Shown here: positions 22,575 through 35,181 of the stretch, one piece after another | How the letters are laid out: the number at the start of each line of letters is the position of its first letter | How positions within the stretch are numbered: position 1 is the first letter of the stretch | NCBI GenBank assembly: GCA_026182355.1 | Contig: JAPFBL010000254.1 | Location: 5,453,001 to 5,517,000 of the forward strand | Direction: 5' to 3' | Source of the DNA: Hermatobates lingyangjiaoensis | Taxonomy: Eukaryota > Arthropoda > Insecta > Hemiptera > Hermatobatidae | Length of the DNA: 64,000 nucleotides | The notes under the pieces: model-generated | What the model was told of the DNA's origin: nothing | Databases searched by the model: none | Seen by the model: only the letters and a program-made list of their open reading frames with translations | Made by a program: the position numbers and the translations under genes

Positions 22575-22817
22575 TTCTACAGATTCTACATATGGGAGTC
22601 CTAAATATTGCCTAACTGAAGTGCATTTCTAGTAGGGATCTTTAACGAGTACCTGGCATCGTGCAGGCTCGGGACCGACGGCTTAACATCCTCTCCGAGG
22701 GAAGACGTACTCAGATTTATTTACCTCCCGCGTGAATAAATCGAAGACCAGGTGAGGATTGAACCCCGGATTACCAGCCCAGAGGCGAGTACGTTAACCA
22801 CTGAGCTACCCTGGTCC
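22575..22817 (-). repeat. tRNA-derived SINE, best-preserved copy
   Basis: The minus strand begins with a tRNA-like head: A box TAGCTCAGTGG (plus positions 22798-22808) and B box GGTTCAATCC (plus positions 22756-22765). The body with GTTAAGCCGTCGGTCCC and AGCCTGCACGATGCC follows, and the copy ends around 22575 with the 'ggactcccatatgtagaat' tail. Both boxes fit pol III consensus, so of the four copies this one could be the most transcribable. Copies 1 and 2 at the left end and the plus-strand copy at 10.7 kb share the body. Confidence 0.85.
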
Positions 22818-22819
22818 CT

Positions 22820-25040
22820 TAAGATGGAGTGTTACTCTAAGAAGTTCAGAAAACACTCGTTTGGTCCATATTGTACCTAACTTTAATCGCAGAAGATGAA
22901 TTTTTTTTCATTAATTGTTTTTTTTATTATTTCCTTTTAATTTGACAAAGTAGGTTGTAAGTATCCATTTACTGTTAGTATTAGTAAGTGAGTTTATAAT
23001 TATTTCATCTCCTATTTATAACTTTAGTTTGTTCTCCTTATACACCATTTCAAATTTTGTTAATTTTGACTCATCTTTTACTCTTTAACGATTTATTTCT
23101 AAACTAATATTTCCTATCAAACGACCACTGTCGGTTCCCCACCGTTATTTTACCTTTGCATTCTGGTCTCCTGATGACTGTTGTGCTTAAAATTTCAAAA
23201 ATATGTGCTTTTCTAGATCCAGAATATAAAAGTCCACTGTCATGCTCAGGGCAGTGAAAAAATAATAATATAGGCAATGCTTTACACTTACTGGAACAGA
23301 GATGCAAAATGCCTTCTCAATACTATACTACTATACAATACAATACTCAATACAATACAATAATACTATGCCTCCTCAATATTATTGTGGAAATTATGAA
23401 GCAAATTCAAGAGCCAAGTATAACGGGTGATGTTCTATAATATATCATTGAGAAGAGAACCCTTAAGTAAGTGTTGCATTTACAAATATAAATATTAAAC
23501 AATAATGTTTTATATAAGTAATAGATTGTTAAAAAGAAGAAAATTGAGTAAATTGGCCACCAATTTGAGAAGTGTAATATTACTCTGTTCTAGCACACTG
23601 TGGAATACTTCCAACAGACTTTGGTATACGATATCGGCACTCATGACTCCTAAATAGACTTATTAGGTATTCCCTATGAAGAACAAATCTATTAAAGACT
23701 GAGTGAAAGGCCATTGTTTTCCATTAAAATGGGGCTGATTTAGAAGAGAAAAATACATATTTTACGATTAAAATATTTAGTTAGTATATGATTTTACTAA
23801 GAGAATCCAAAATTTGTCATGTGCTAAGGTTGAAAATTATTTCTTACTACTACTTTTAATTGGATAAAAATTAATTTTTAATAACTAATTTTAGTGTACT
23901 TGAAATTTAAATACAAGTTTCAAAACAGTAAGTTATGATATAGGTTGAATTCAAATGTTGTATTACTTGACTAGAAAAATGGGAAACAAAAAAAATAAAA
24001 GGTAATTTAGACTCAAGGTTGAATAAATCACTGCAAGCATTGCAGTAACTAACTAGACTTCAGTGGGATTAGAGATTTATCGCGAGTCTTTAGAGGCTAA
24101 AAGGGTAAATAGTTCACATGTTATCGCTTGAGAGAAGTGGGCAAAAGAAATAAAACATTAGAACAGTAAGGGTATGAGAGAGGGACATTTAAAAGAAATA
24201 TACCAGGGTAAGCCTTAGTACACTAAGCCGTGACATTTCGTCTCATTTGAAACAATTATTGAACAGCTTATTCCTTAACAGCTAGCAATGGACGGATAAG
24301 ATTCGCAAATTACTATTGAATTTACTTCAACCTCTCAGGTTGTAATATGTTGTTTTATGATGTATTTTATGAATACAAAATGAAGGATTATTGTGGAAGA
24401 TGCCATTAAAAGATGAACTGCAAATCAGACAAAAGTAGGTGATTCTGTTGTCTTCTTTTCACAGAGATATTATCTTGTTACTTAAATCCAAGTTTTGCTG
24501 GATTTAAACTTCTTTTGGGGATTTATATAACCTCACTCCACCCATCGGCTTTCCTTTATAGTAGTGCTATTTTTACTTCCTCATCCTCAATTATTTGTAA
24601 ATACGAGTACACGTCCAATGAAAACTCGTAGTCCTTTGACCTATAACCAATTCACCTGCTAAAAACCTTTCCAGGCTTAACTTGAATTTGCAGTTAATTC
24701 ATCTGCACACCCACATTGTCTTGAGTGACATTCATCACCTGCTACAACATAGTTCTGCCTATATTTCTTCGGATCAGGTTCAGACTATACGAGGCAACTA
24801 TACAGGAACGCCAACAAAAACATAAAACAACTAGAGATCCATTGGCGTGTTGGTCGTATTTAATAGAGAAAATTGAACAACACATTGACTGGATAGTGCA
24901 CTGGACTAAGATCTGGATAACGGATGTTAATTCACCCTAATGCACTCTGATCCTCAACGGAACCACAAACGGAACATACCAGTTATACAACCTATAACTT
25001 CTGAGCTCACATGGGAATAAGAATGGCACTTAAAGGGCAT
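22820..25040. other. No assignable feature
   Basis: This is AT-rich with a short imperfect tandem run of TACAATACAA at 23320-23365. A 71-codon plus frame at 24725-24940 is rich in charged residues (QERQQKHKTTRDPLACW), but I see no family motif and no splice-like boundary that fixes it. Confidence 0.4.
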
Positions 25041-25047
25041 ATTTCTC

Positions 25048-25203
25048 ATGGGAAGGGTGCCAGGAGTAGCATTTATCACCTGCTTAATGGTAGCTCTCTT
25101 TCTGTTTATATGTGCCTTGTTGAGGGGAATCGTCAGGCATGCAGGGAGTGACGAAGATTTAGCTAGACTAAGCAAGCTTGCTGTCCAAAGGTCAAAGGTA
25201 TGA
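25048..25203 (+). other. Short open frame with a strong membrane segment
   Basis: From an ATG at 25048, 51 codons read MGRVPGVAFITCLMVALF, LFICALLRGI, then a charged tail (HAGSDEDLARLSKLAVQ) to a stop. One hydrophobic segment of about 20 residues is followed by Arg, the pattern of a single-pass membrane anchor. The frame is open further upstream (EWHLKGIFL) to a stop near 25018, so it may be part of an exon. I do not recognise the family. The overlapping minus-strand frame looks less protein-like. Confidence 0.3.
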
Positions 25204-25341
25204 ATTGATTTAACAGCAAAACTTTTCTTGTGTTGGACACACTACGTTACTCTGTAAATAAGGCTAAGTTTAAACAAGGCGTTCTCTAAACAAGGTAGGA
25301 ATACATATACTCTTACTCTAACAGTTAAACCTCCTCCATAA

Positions 25342-25720
25342 ATGCCAAGACTTCCTGTATTTCCGAAAACTGTGTCTACCGACTGGACTGTACCCAGTGT
25401 AATTGATGCCTTTTATGTAGGTTTGGCTTTTACTAAGCTGAGCCTCTATAGGGGCTTACACCAACCTTATAACCAAGTGAATCCTCACAAACTTAAACAA
25501 ATTCAGAGCAAATGCTCTCAATCGAGTGAAGAGTGTTGAGGTTATTTGTAATGTTATCTTATTAGCCTAGTGGAAGGTTTTGTCCGGTTAACATTGTTGT
25601 TCCTTTAAATAATGTAAATTTCATTTTCTTAGTTAAAAAATTCTTACTTCTGCCTATGAAAAAGGTTTTAAATAAAACCGAAACGTTGGCAACGAGAATT
25701 TGATTTTTTATCCTAGAACA
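25342..25720 (+). pseudogene. Penelope-like 3' fragment with GIY-YIG core
   Basis: The frame 25342-25539 contains VIDAFYVGLAFTKLSLY, the GIY-YIG core (YVG) with the SLY helix start; the preceding Cys pair of the family is lost (PSVID replaces C..C). About 110 bp after the stop comes the terminal signature 'cttctgcctatgaaaaaggt', 'tttaaataaaaccgaaacgt', 'tggcaacgag' (25648-25700), also found as a palindrome at 46809-47022. The helix after SLY is shortened and the C-terminal part is absent, so the copy is deleted and dead. Confidence 0.68.
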
Positions 25721-25802
25721 TTGACCGAATCCCGATTAGAGAACATACCTATTCTATCAAACGGTCGATATATTATTGAATCTGTTATATATATATATAT
25801 TA

Positions 25803-25948
25803 AGAAAAAAGATTAATATCTTTCAACAGTAATAAGTAATCTTCGTCAGGGTCAAAACCCCCAGTTGGGTTTTTTCTCCTTTTTATATTGTGGTTTGATC
25901 ATTGATTGTTATTTCAATCAATCTTGATTGTTATTTCAAGTGAAATCT

Positions 25949-25955
<7 letters not shown>
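25803..25955. mobile_element. Family-1 element, small diverged copy
   Basis: A shortened left arm ('atctttcaacagtaataagt', 'cttcgtcagggtcaaaaccc') meets a right arm reduced to 'gggttttttctcctttttat' and 'attgtggtttgatcattgat'. Near the end an 18-bp piece (tcttgattgttatttcaa / caatcttgattgttat) is duplicated. Flanked on both sides by (TA)n. Confidence 0.65.
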
Positions 25956-25985
<30 letters not shown>

Positions 25986-26185
25986 CTTCGGTTTCCTACC
26001 TGCATTTTACCCCATATTTCCTCGAAGTCTCCTAATTAGGATGGCATCTCGTTATGTGTCAGTGTTGGCGTCATGATTGTCAGAGTTGCATCGTAATCAA
26101 TCATGATTCCTATAACATTTCCTACTCTAACAATTATTCCTACCCGACTTCTTGTATTTTTCGAAACGCATAAACGTGTTATCTG

Positions 26186-26396
26186 TTTTATGTAGGTTTG
26201 GCTTCTACTAAGCAGAGCCTGCGTATGAATGCTCATAGGGCTTCCGTTGGTCAGCACAGCAACCTTCCTGTTACCATCCCTCAAAACTCTCGTAGACTCA
26301 AGTGCAATGACTGTTTCCTTGTAGGAATTCTTAAATAGATAGCAGCTTCTAAGGGACTTGTGATGAGGAATATATCAGTCTTCTTGGTGTTAGAAT
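26186..26396 (+). pseudogene. Penelope-like GIY-YIG endonuclease remnant
   Basis: The reading FYVGLASTKQSLRMNAHRAS continues VGQHSNLPVTIP. It has the YVG core, the SLRMN.H helix with the conserved arginine, and a histidine, as in Penelope-like GIY-YIG domains. An internal stop (about 26335) and loss of the upstream part show it is dead. It is closest to the copies at 25342 and 32970. Confidence 0.75.
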
Positions 26397-26472
26397 AACT
26401 CCTCGACTCAATCTCAAATGTAGTTCAGTTTTTTTTTATTCTTTAACGCTTTTTTGAGTAATTATTTATTTG

Positions 26473-28528
26473 TTTTTACTTTACTATAAGTAAAGTATAG
26501 TGATCGTGAAAAAATTCGATCTCGAGATTTTGACGGAATTACATGTTCTGAGGTCCCAGAAGTCGTTTTATGAGGTTTTTAAGATGATGTCTGTGTGTGT
26601 GTGGGTGCGTGGGTGGGTTGGTGCGTGTTTTAGCATTGCTTGTTACCACGCTACGGTCCAGAATCTTTGATGGATCAAGTTGATATTTTACACAAAAATG
26701 GGCCCCATAAAGACGAAGATCCCTATTGTTTGGGAAGAATTATGCATGATGGGAAAGTCACTTTTTTTGCCAAATACCGTTTTTTTTAAACCATTTATTT
26801 CTCCTGAACTGATAACCCTAGAGTTTTGAAATTTTGACATTATCTTTGAGGTTAAAAATGGAACAAACGAAAAATATATTCAGAATTTTAAAACAACGGG
26901 AAATATTTTTTTTTCAATAAAATGTACAAATTTTGACTTATTCAATTCAATCTCAAACCTTGTGAGAGCCATACAAGCCATACTGTTTGACGGACAAGAA
27001 TGAAACTATGCCTATAAATAGAACATTATGTATAGAATGAGTTGAGATATTTTTTTTCAAAATTACATTCTTTAATGGGGCGTTACAGTACGACTTCTGT
27101 TTTCGAAAATGATTTTTTGACGCGAAACGGCTCATTAAAGAATAATGAAAATTTGACCATAAATGGAACAAAAAATTAGCAATTCATAAAAAAAAAAACA
27201 TGAAGTTTCAGTTATGAGAAAGAGCAATAACGCTATAAAAACTGTTTGTTTATCTTAGACTAAGAGATCACCTGCTATACTTGTCGAATTTTTTATATTT
27301 GTTTTCATTGTTTACATTTACTTAGAAATTTTTTGACCGATTCCACTGAGATAAAATTGATATTTATGAAGGAACAATTTAAATTGTTTATTGACTTATA
27401 TGAGATGTAAGAGGAATAATATTGTTGCATGTAAAAAAATCACCGCCAATAAACATAAATAAATTACCTTTGTCTTCCATGGCATGATGGATTTGTCTCA
27501 TAAAATGCTTTAATAAATCTATATATTGCACTCTTGAGGAAAACTTAATATCAGTTACAATTACATTATAATTGTGAATGTAGTACCTTTCCATGATATT
27601 GAAATGTAATGAATGGACTCTTCCCTCAAGAAAGAGGACTTATGTTTGTTGAGAAATATCCAATTTTTTTTTACCACTCTAGTCTAATAGTTCATATTTA
27701 TTATTTTCAAAAATTAGAAGCTCCCAACTATAAAAGATTTAAATTATATTGAATTGCTGGCTTTGACTTCGATTTGAGTATGTAAACTGGCTAATTACTA
27801 ATATATTTTTTCTCAATATACATTCATAGCAAACTTAAACAGAGTACAGAAGGCAGGAAAAGGATACCACTCACTCAGAAAAAATTCGTATATATGATAT
27901 TTGACAAAGGGGAAGGAAAATTATTTTATTAAATACTAAGAAGCCATAACATTCCCAGTATAATAATTCTATAAAAGACCGAAAATGTAAAAGATAATTC
28001 AAAATTGAAATCTTTAGTTTAGAGATTAATAAATGTAATTATCGTACTACTTTAATTATAATTCATCTTAAAGCAACATTTTTTCTTCGATTTTTATGAT
28101 GTTTTTCAGAGAAAGTAAGGGTATATTCCTGTTTAAAATTTGAGAATTTTACTTTAATATTCAATGTAGAAGGATGTCAAGTAAACGATGTAAGAAATCC
28201 ACTGGCTATTTGAACAGAGGCCATGTTCTCTTGTAGGAGAATATTTCGTATCAAGAAATGTTCACTTTGGTTTTTCAAAAATGTTATTACTGCTGTAGTT
28301 ATACTAATGAAATCATTTGCATCAGCTGTGTGATGTACCAAAATAAGCTTATATATTGATATGTCCTTCAATCACTATCTGTACTCTTTCAGGTATGAAA
28401 GACTAATAATCATATCCCATTTAGATGTTTACATTATGCTTAATTGAGACGTTATATATTATATACTCAAGAAATTTGATATTAAGTTACTTATAGTAAA
28501 GTTGAGTGAAGGCCACTCCAGATTTTTT
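26473..28528 (+). mobile_element. 2-kb non-coding repeat R, copy A (longest)
   Basis: The 5' end TTTACTTTACTATAAGTAAAG is a perfect short hairpin (TACTTTACT-ATA-AGTAAAGTA). The 16-bp ACTTTACTATAAGTAA (26478-26493) recurs exactly inverted near the 3' end (28487-28502), after which all copies share GGCCACTCCAGATTTTTT. After the 5' end come a GT-rich tract and a conserved 'caagttgatattttacacaa' block. There is no long frame and no transposase motif. The inverted ends suggest a non-autonomous DNA element, but no target duplication is evident. This copy alone holds the extra segment 27428-27853. Confidence 0.75.
27428..27853. mobile_element. Segment present only in copy A of repeat R
   Basis: Copies B and C read 'aggaataatattgtgcagga' straight through, whereas copy A leaves this sequence after 'aataatattgt' and rejoins at 'gcaggaaaa' about 425 bp later. 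The extra DNA is therefore an insertion in A, or a deletion shared by B, C and D. A 68-codon minus-strand frame (27594-27388) starts within it and runs past its left edge. It reads QYIDLLKHFMRQIHHAMEDK, which looks protein-like but is unassigned. Confidence 0.6.
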
Positions 28529-28737
28529 ATTTATCATTTTCTTTTTTTTTACACATTTAATTGATTTTAGTTTATTTTTTGATCTATTAATATTATATGG
28601 CTATACGTTTAGTTACTTTATTTTCTGTCCCTTTCTCTCCCTGAGTATTTTGGCAGAACTTTTACTGCGACTATTGCAAAGGGATTCTCCAGAGCAGTTC
28701 TCGTCAAGCGAGTCACACATGCTCTTCTTATAGCTAC

Positions 28738-29145
28738 GATTCGTCGGAATATCAAAGTGAGTTTGAGGTTAACTTATATATATATAGTTTCTGCACTAGT
28801 AAGCTTGGTTTCTCTCTATTCTCTTCTGATAATGATTCGAACTAAATGATAGACCGTAAGAATATTCTTTTTATTTATATATGTATCTTTGTTTGTATTT
28901 AACTATATAACAAAATTTTACAATAAACACGTGAAATACAAATCAACGACTAAACCACAGTAACAAATAAGAAAAATGACTAATATTTTTCAACTAAAAC
29001 AATTGGCCTTCGTCAGAGTCTAACTGATGCTGAGTCAGTTGAACTCAGTCTGACAACTGAGACAGTATTAGTTACTTGTTTTGGTTGAAAGATGTTTGTC
29101 ATTTTCCTGACACCTAAGACTGGTTTAGACATTGAACTATATATA
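28738..29145. mobile_element. Compound of Penelope-like 3' signature, diverged Family-2 arm and Family-1 palindrome
   Basis: 28738-28765 has the 'tcgtcggaatatcaaagtga' signature. 28785-28905 is a degenerate Family-2 arm ('agcttggtttctctctattc', 'gatagaccgtaag'). 28915-29145 is a diverged Family-1 inverted repeat with the edge 'ttacaataaacacgtgaaat' and the arm core 'ggccttcgtcagagtc', but its right arm lacks several blocks. It ends at TATATATAG. Three fragments in 400 bp shows the clustering of these ends. Confidence 0.55.
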
Positions 29146-30049
29146 TAGTTACTTTTCTGAGTTGGAGCATAATGCATGAGGCTTGCAAACCATAACATAC
29201 CGTTCATTTTGAAATAATCTTTTAAAAGTTGTAGCACTATTACAGAAGTTATGGATAACTGAAAGTTCTACTTGACTGTATATAGTTTTCAGTGTTGCCT
29301 CTATTGAAAGATTAACCTTTTAAATAATGCTTCAATGGATTAGTGTTAGAGGCTGTGAAAGGAATTAGTCTTTTCTTACATCATAATATTAATGACTCAA
29401 ATATTACAGAAAAAAGAAGGGTTTGAATGGGTCTCATACAGTTAGTAAAAGCTGGCTTAGTCAGTTGAAATGACGAAAGCGTGAAGTGGGGTGTTGGGTG
29501 AGCTAATCTTAAACAACAGGAGTAAGTAATGAGGTGAGACATTCTAAGTCCAAAGCACGGGGTGACTTTGCTTCCACTGAGTGTACCGCTGATCTCATCG
29601 TAAGATCAGAGAAAAATATACTGCACTCCACTCATTAGGAATAAATCTTTGAATAAACCTTAGTCCTTGTGTTAACAACGTTAAACAACTTATTTTCATC
29701 TTTCCGCTAATTTATGCCTACTACTTAGGGCTGCAAAAATACATTATATTGTCTAACAAACTGCAATTGTTGCTTCTATTTGTACGATCATGTATTTTCT
29801 ATTTAAACGAATCATTTTGATTACAATATAAATGGATAGTATAAATAAGTCATAGTTAGTGGATATTAGACATAGAAGTATAGAATAGCATATCGGTTTC
29901 GGGCATTTCCATTTTCAAGAACCCTGATCCAAATCGTTGAACTGTAGGCCTATGAACCCCCCTTTCACAATTAGTCTCGAAATCTACTGTGGATAGATTT
30001 TTTTCATAATTCTTATAAAATACTCTTATAATCCTTTTCATTTGTTTAT

Positions 30050-32960
30050 TTATAATTTTTAAACTTTGATAATTTTATACTTCTTTCCCTAATTAACAAG
30101 TCCCTGTGCTTAATTTAATTAATGTAAGTAGTTTTAAATAAGCTATACGTTTTTTGGTCAATTGTCAATTTATTAAATTATCTTTTTGTATAATTAATAT
30201 ATTTCTTGTTCGTTTATTATATAAAGCCCATGTCCTTTTCGTTTGTTTATTATCAGTCCGAAAAAACCAGACAAATAATACTTTTATATTACTTATTATA
30301 AAATAAATGTAAATTGATTTTTTAATAATACAATTATAAAATACATTGAATTATTTTATAAGGGAACTGAGAACTAATCACATTATTCAATGTGACTATT
30401 TTCTTATTTTCTTAGTCCATTTAATATTGTATATATGTATATACTTACTATTGTCCATATTTAGTTAAGTGATTTAGTAATTGGTTTATTTGAATTATTT
30501 AAGTATCATTTAGTGCTCTTTAAATCTTGAGTTTAGTATCCTTCCACATTGTCCTGTTTATATAAATTTATAATATCAATTTCATTATAAATTCCTTGCT
30601 CCTGCATTTCAATTATTTTTTTATTATATCTCTTAGTTGAATAATCGGTTGTTTTTCCAATTATTTCTTTCATTAACTTTTAGATTTAAAACCTATCTTT
30701 AAGTTATATTGGTTTAGTAAATTAATTATTGTTTTAGTTACCTTGTCCTATATTTCATGTATATTTTTATCTTAATATATTCTTATATTATTAAATATTT
30801 TCATTTGATTCTATATATGCGCTAAAATCAATACATGTTTAAAAAAATATACAAATATATTCATACAAATTATTATTGTAAAATATATTCGATTTAAATT
30901 TGGAAAAGGATCCAAACTTGATAATGCAAGTTCAAAATCGAATAAAGTAACACAAGTAGTAGTAACAAGATGTTTGTCTATTATGTGTGTTAGTATTTTC
31001 GTTTTTGAACTTATGATGAAATGTTACTGAAAATACATGAAAAAATAATCTTAAAAATTCATCGGTCTTTTGAAAAAATGCACTATTTCCAATGGCAATT
31101 CATCTACCTTGATTGATGTTGCCGCTTAAATAGTCTAGAGATACGAGTAGGGTCGATGGTGTGTTCCTTGTACATTTCTACATCTTTACCCATCAATGAA
31201 ATTGGCTGGGCATCCTGCTCTGATCACAAATCTGCTTTCAGGTGTCTTTTATTAAGTGAATAGTGTTCTCCCTCATGTCTGATATTCCTTTCAGGAAAGA
31301 AGGTGATAACAAACTCCCAAAGTTTGCATTGTGTAAAGAAGGGAATATTTAACTTGAAGGATAATATGTTTTCCAGAAATCTCTTTTTTATTTCGCATTT
31401 TCGGCTTAAGTAGTGTAGTTATGGTTAAACTATTCTTAAATTGAGACTATTTTCTATTTAATTTTCTCATGTGTTTTCTTTATGAGTTTTGTCTCTTCTC
31501 ATTTCCTCAAGGCAAAATATGTCATTGAGGAGACTCTTAAGTATTTGAAATGCGTTGTTTTCATCACGGTATTTATGTTGGTGTTATTCTTTGGCTTTTT
31601 AAATATCAGTACTATAAATTACACGTTGTGACTTCATTTTTGTATAGGCTATAGATAAATGGCAATATCTGTTGGGATTTTGAATATATGTGCTAGTTAG
31701 TGAAACAAAGCACAATGGATGCGTGTGTGGAAAAGAAGTAGTTTTGACTAGTGCATGTAAGAGTCTTAATATGCAGTCATGAGTGGGCTTTGAGGCAAAT
31801 ATGTTGAGTAAGCTTTACGAAATAGTCCACCAATAAGGATTGTTTATTTTCAAGAACTAGATTTGATTGGAATAAACAAAATGATTGGATGCAATGCGCT
31901 TTTATTACGAATATGGTGCGAAGGAGGGGATAGGGACTTTCTTTTGTGTCCATTGCGTAATGGACGAGGAGTGCTCTAGATAGAAAGAGTTAGCAAGATA
32001 TGATGCAAGGGGGCTCAGAGATCAAGGTCGAGCGACCCTAGCGGCCAGTAGTAACACTATGGAGCCCCGACAGTTAGCCTGACCCCTGCAGCCTTGCACT
32101 AGAACTACACCGCCCCTGGCTATCTTCACATCTCATTCCCATATGTTAGCTCTGAACAACGAGGAATAAATTTCGAACTTAATGTACAAACTTGCCCAGT
32201 TTCTTTCCACTTTACCAGTGTTGTTACATTTATTGAAATAACCATAAATCTATATTATTATACATCATCGGTGTTTTAAATATTCCCTTGAAAATATATG
32301 ATTATAGGATACATAAAAGAAAAGTCTTAAACTACTATATAGACTGTAATCTTATTTATCAGGCTAGGTTTATGAGAATATGAAAATAATACCTAGGTTG
32401 CAAACCTGACCATCCTGTATCAGACAACTGGTGCATCACTCCAAAAAACCAAGGTGACCCAGAGCAGAGAAAAAAAGGTCACCTAAGTTTTTGAGAAATT
32501 TGGGATACACTCTAAACTAATTTCAGTTTAATTTAATTCGAGTAATGTAAAGAAGTTAGGTATTTATACAAGGGTATTCGTGATTACTTCATAACTAATT
32601 TAATAGTTTTAGCCACATAAAAATATTGGATTAAAATAATTATCCGTAAATTTAGTAATTTATTTATGATAGCTGAAGTTAATTACCACAACTTAAAAGT
32701 GGTAAACATGAAAATTAAAACTAAATTATGTTATAATTCATATGTTCGTATCATATTATGGATAAAATTTGCAGTTGTTAAACTTAACTATTTTATAAGT
32801 AAACGTATGAAGTATCAACAAATTAACTCATTGAGCACTTTTCATTTTTTTAGTTCATAATTGAGCAAACAGACATTAAATTTTTAAAAGGTTTTAATCA
32901 AATCTTAAAGTTTATGGTATACGTAATCAAGTCGATAGAAGCACCTGCAGGAAGTACAGA
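30050..32960. other. AT-rich stretch without assignable gene
   Basis: 30050-30900 is extremely AT-rich and free of recognisable repeats. At 32010-32115 a GC-richer patch (cctagcggccagtagtaac, cgacagttagcctgacccc) stands out; it has no second copy in the window and no tRNA-like boxes that I can see, so it remains unassigned. Confidence 0.45.
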
Positions 32961-32969
32961 AGTATTATC

Positions 32970-33195
32970 ATGGACTGCGCTCAGTGTTATGGTTTTTATG
33001 TAGGTCTTGCTTCAACTAAGCTGAACCTGCAATCAGATTGTCAGGAGGAATTCTTTCGGCCAGCACAGAAAACTTATTATTATTATATATAGAAATTTTC
33101 TCAGTGTTGGTGTCTTTTCAACGCGAGTACTTCGCACTTCTTCCTGGTGACGACGGATGTCGAAATATCGAAGTGAGTTCTGTATTGACTTGCTC
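32970..33195 (+). pseudogene. Penelope-like GIY-YIG core fused to a 3' signature
   Basis: The reading MDCAQCYGFYVGLASTKLNL keeps the C-x2-C pair and the YVG core of the Penelope-like endonuclease. After about 35 codons the sequence becomes AT-rich and then gives the terminal signature 'cttcctggtgacgacggatg', 'tcgaaatatcgaagtgagtt' (33137-33180). The catalytic and C-terminal parts of the domain are missing between them. A second short copy of the signature follows at 33275-33300. Confidence 0.72.
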
Positions 33196-33496
33196 TGTTC
33201 TTTCCTATATGTTATAATGACGGTCAAATGACATTTATTCCGAGTGGCTCACTTCAGCCACTATAAGACATCGCTTGTCGAAACATCGTAGTGAGTTTTT
33301 GTGTTATCATCTCGGGATACTTCTCTGTAATTTTATTTTCATTAGTTCGTTGAGTCGTCTTTTATAATTACCTATATAACAATACATAAGTACATACATA
33401 ATTATAAGTATAGAAATAATTTTTTTTCTTATTTTCGATATTGTATGAATGTATGTATAACTTGCGTTGGATTTCGTCTTCTCGCCATTCAACTTC

Positions 33497-34790
33497 CTGA
33501 TAACCCTAGAGTTTTGAAATTTTGACATTATCTTTGAGGTTACAAATGGAACAAACGAAAAATATATTCAGAATTTTAAAACTACAGGAAATATTTTTTT
33601 TCAATAAAATCTAAAAATTTTGACTTATAATTCAATCTCAAACCTTGTGAGAGCGATACAAGCCATACTGTTTGACGGACCAAAACGAAAATATGCCTAA
33701 AAATAGAACATTATGACGAGAATGAGTTGAGATATTTTTTTTCAAAATTACATTCGCTAAAGGGGTGTTACAGTACGATTACTGTTTTCAGAAAATGTTT
33801 TTTTGACGCAAAACGGCTCATTAAAAAATAATGAAAATTTGACCAAAAATGAAACAAAAAATTAGCAATTCATAAAAAAAAATGCATGAAGTTTCAATTA
33901 CGGGAAAGAGCAATAACGATATAAAAACTGTTTGTTTATCCTAGACTAAGAGATCACCTGCTATACTTGTCGAATTTTTTATAATTTTTTTACATTGTTT
34001 ACATTGACTTAGAAATTTTTTGAGCGAATCCACTGAGATAAAATTGATATTTATAAGGGAACAATTTAAAATGTTTATTGACTTATATGAGATGTAAGAG
34101 GAATAATATTGTGCAGGAAAATGATAACACTCACTCAGAAAAAAATCGTATATATGTTATTTGACAAAGGGGAAGGAAAATGATCTTATTAAATACTAAG
34201 AAGCCATAAAATTCCCATTATAATAATTCTGTAAAAAACCAAAAATGTAAAAGATAATTCGAAATTGAAATCTTTCGTTTAGAGATTAATACATGTAATT
34301 ATCGTACATCTTTAATTAACAAATCACCTTAAAACAACATTTTCTTCGCTGTTTATGATGTTTTTCAGAGAAAAAAAGGGTATTTTCTTGTTTTAAATTT
34401 CAAAATTTTACTTTAATAATCAATGTAAAAGGATGTCAAGTAAACGATGTAAGAAATCCACTGCCTACTTGAACAAAACCCATGTTCTCTTGTAGGAGAA
34501 TATTTCGTATCAAGAAATGTTCACTTTGGTTTTTTTCAAAAATGTTATTACTGCTGTATTTATACTAATGAAATTATTTGCATCAGCTGTGTGATGTACA
34601 AAAATAAGCTTATATATTGATATGTCCTTCAATCACTATCTGTACTACCTCACGAATGAAAGACTAATAATCATATCACATTTAGATGTTCACATCATGC
34701 TTAAATGAGACGTTATATATTATATACTCAAGAAATTTGATATTAAGTTACTTATAGTAAAGTTGTTTGTAGGCCACTCCAGATTTTTTT
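33497..34790 (+). mobile_element. Repeat R, copy B (5'-truncated)
   Basis: This begins at 'ctgataaccctagagttttg', equivalent to about 26805 in copy A, and follows A to the shared 3' end (CTTATAGTAAAG, then GGCCACTCCAGATTTTTTT). It lacks the 5' hairpin and the 425-bp segment. Divergence from A is low, mostly single-base changes, so the copies are fairly recent. Confidence 0.85.
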
Positions 34791-34969
34791 ATATTTGTAT
34801 TTATATACGTATATTATTTTATTATTTATTATAAATATTAATTTATTATTTTATTATTGTTTTAATGTTAATTTTTTAATTTTATTTGCATACTTATTAT
34901 TGTCTTCATTATTATTTAATATTATATTTTTTATCTTATTTTATAAATAATTATTGGAGGGATTTCTAT

Positions 34970-35140
34970 TTTTCCTCTCCTCCGCTGGGGGGCAGCATTG
35001 CGGTGGTTCCACGAGTTACTCTGGAGGCCAGTTGCAGTTTACTTCTCATCGCGGGTACTTCGCACTTTTCCTGATGAAGACGGAAGTCGAAATATCAAAG
35101 TGAGTTCTGTAGTGACTTTTCCTGTAATTGTCCTATGTGT
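34970..35140 (+). pseudogene. Penelope-like C-terminal end and 3' signature
   Basis: A GC-richer piece reads PPLGGSIAVVPRVTLEAS in one frame, then 'cctgatgaagacggaagtcg' (FPDEDGSRNIKV in another frame) and 'aaatatcaaagtgagttctg'. It enters (TA)n at 35147. The signature matches those at 19670 and 33145. The copy contains only the last part of the element. Confidence 0.6.
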
Positions 35141-35142
35141 TA

Positions 35143-35170
<28 letters not shown>

Positions 35171-35181
<11 letters not shown>

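Noticed and set aside
28177..28371. 64-codon minus-strand frame inside repeat R as transposase remnant
   Set aside because: The frame is broken in copies B, C and D, and shows no known motif.
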